From: Pseudoselenomonas ruminantium
Lineage (GTDB): Bacteria > Bacillota > Negativicutes > Selenomonadales > Selenomonadaceae
Reading direction: 5' to 3'
Length of the DNA: 23,030 nt
Assembly: GCA_002448495.1 (NCBI GenBank)
Contig: DJYL01000133.1
Coordinates: forward strand, 1 to 23,030
This document shows positions 22,871 to 23,030 of the stretch, piece by piece. Both the position numbers and the translations under genes were made by a program. Under the pieces are notes generated by a model. It saw only the letters and a program-made list of their open reading frames with translations. It did not search any database and was not told where the DNA came from. Position 1 is the stretch's first letter. Every line of letters begins with the position of its first letter.

Positions 22871-23029
22871 ATTTTTCTGTTTTCCGCTAAACGACCCCCT
22901 CGGAAAGGCGCGCTGTCCAGTTACCTGCGCCGGGCAGGCCAACGGCGCTGCTTTCAGCGTATTTTCTTAGCATTTTCTTATCGGGGCCGGCCTTCACTAC
23001 GTTCAGGCAGTCGCTCCCTACAGAAAAAT
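22871..23029. mobile_element. 159-bp inverted-repeat-bounded element, MITE-like candidate
   Basis: A perfect 10-bp inverted repeat, ATTTTTCTGT (22871-22880) and ACAGAAAAAT (23020-23029), encloses a GC-rich interior unlike the neighbouring AT-rich spacer. On the minus strand an open frame of 47 codons enters from the right edge and ends at TAG near 22888, reading SVGSDCLNVVKAGPDKK and similar; it has the look of a repeated intergenic sequence rather than a gene. No flanking duplication can be tested because the right flank is cut off. The rest of the spacer from 22740 to 22870 shows nothing I can name. Confidence 0.35.
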
Positions 23030-23030
23030 C

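Overview
The window reads like the chromosome of an anaerobic Selenomonas-type bacterium (Negativicutes). This is inferred from protein character, about 50% GC with AT-rich promoters, strong AGGAGG ribosome sites and an anaerobe's gene set (rubrerythrin, molybdenum hydroxylase, Tat-exported flavoprotein with a multihaem cytochrome); no rRNA or marker gene confirms it. Nearly all genes are on the minus strand; only a DUF389 membrane protein (12954-14345) and a secreted hydrolase (20169-21452) are on the plus strand.

Left region (1-4030): two divergently spaced minus-strand transcription units that appear to form one regulon. padC (phenolic acid decarboxylase) is followed by a secreted esterase running off the left edge. 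Upstream lies a membrane-anchored five-haem cytochrome translationally coupled to a Tat/lipoprotein flavoprotein of the fumarate-reductase-like superfamily. Both units have a TTGACA-17-TATGNT promoter flanked by two copies of ATGT-N8-ACAT, the operator form known for PadR repressors, in matching geometry. I read this as a module that releases hydroxycinnamates, decarboxylates them and possibly also reduces them by anaerobic respiration.

Middle left (4030-10650): rarA, a 56-residue reading frame that is an in-frame internal deletion of a flavodoxin-like reductase, and a tightly overlapping molybdenum hydroxylase operon: xdhC-like maturation factor (domains in permuted order), molybdopterin subunit, 2Fe-2S subunit, FAD subunit and MocA-like nucleotidyltransferase.

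Middle (10650-14880): a scarred region. It holds a 3'-end copy of a small gene found intact at 15002-15220, an element resembling an IS200/IS605 right end, two chromate-transporter genes collapsed into one frameshifted remnant, their LysR regulator, the DUF389 protein and a second, frameshifted, internally deleted flavodoxin-like gene.

Right (15000-19530): an OmpR-type regulator and histidine kinase, followed by an antioxidant operon (thioredoxin reductase, glutaredoxin-like protein, glutathione peroxidase, rubrerythrin, unknown 72-residue protein). The same 11-bp-period direct repeat stands exactly 8 bp upstream of the -10 box of both the regulator gene and the thioredoxin reductase gene, suggesting the two-component system controls itself and the antioxidant operon.

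Far right (19640-23030): a Gdx/SugE-type small multidrug resistance protein, a plus-strand leader with a riboswitch-like terminator structure before a secreted serine hydrolase, an MFS transporter, and a 159-bp inverted-repeat-bounded element at the right edge.
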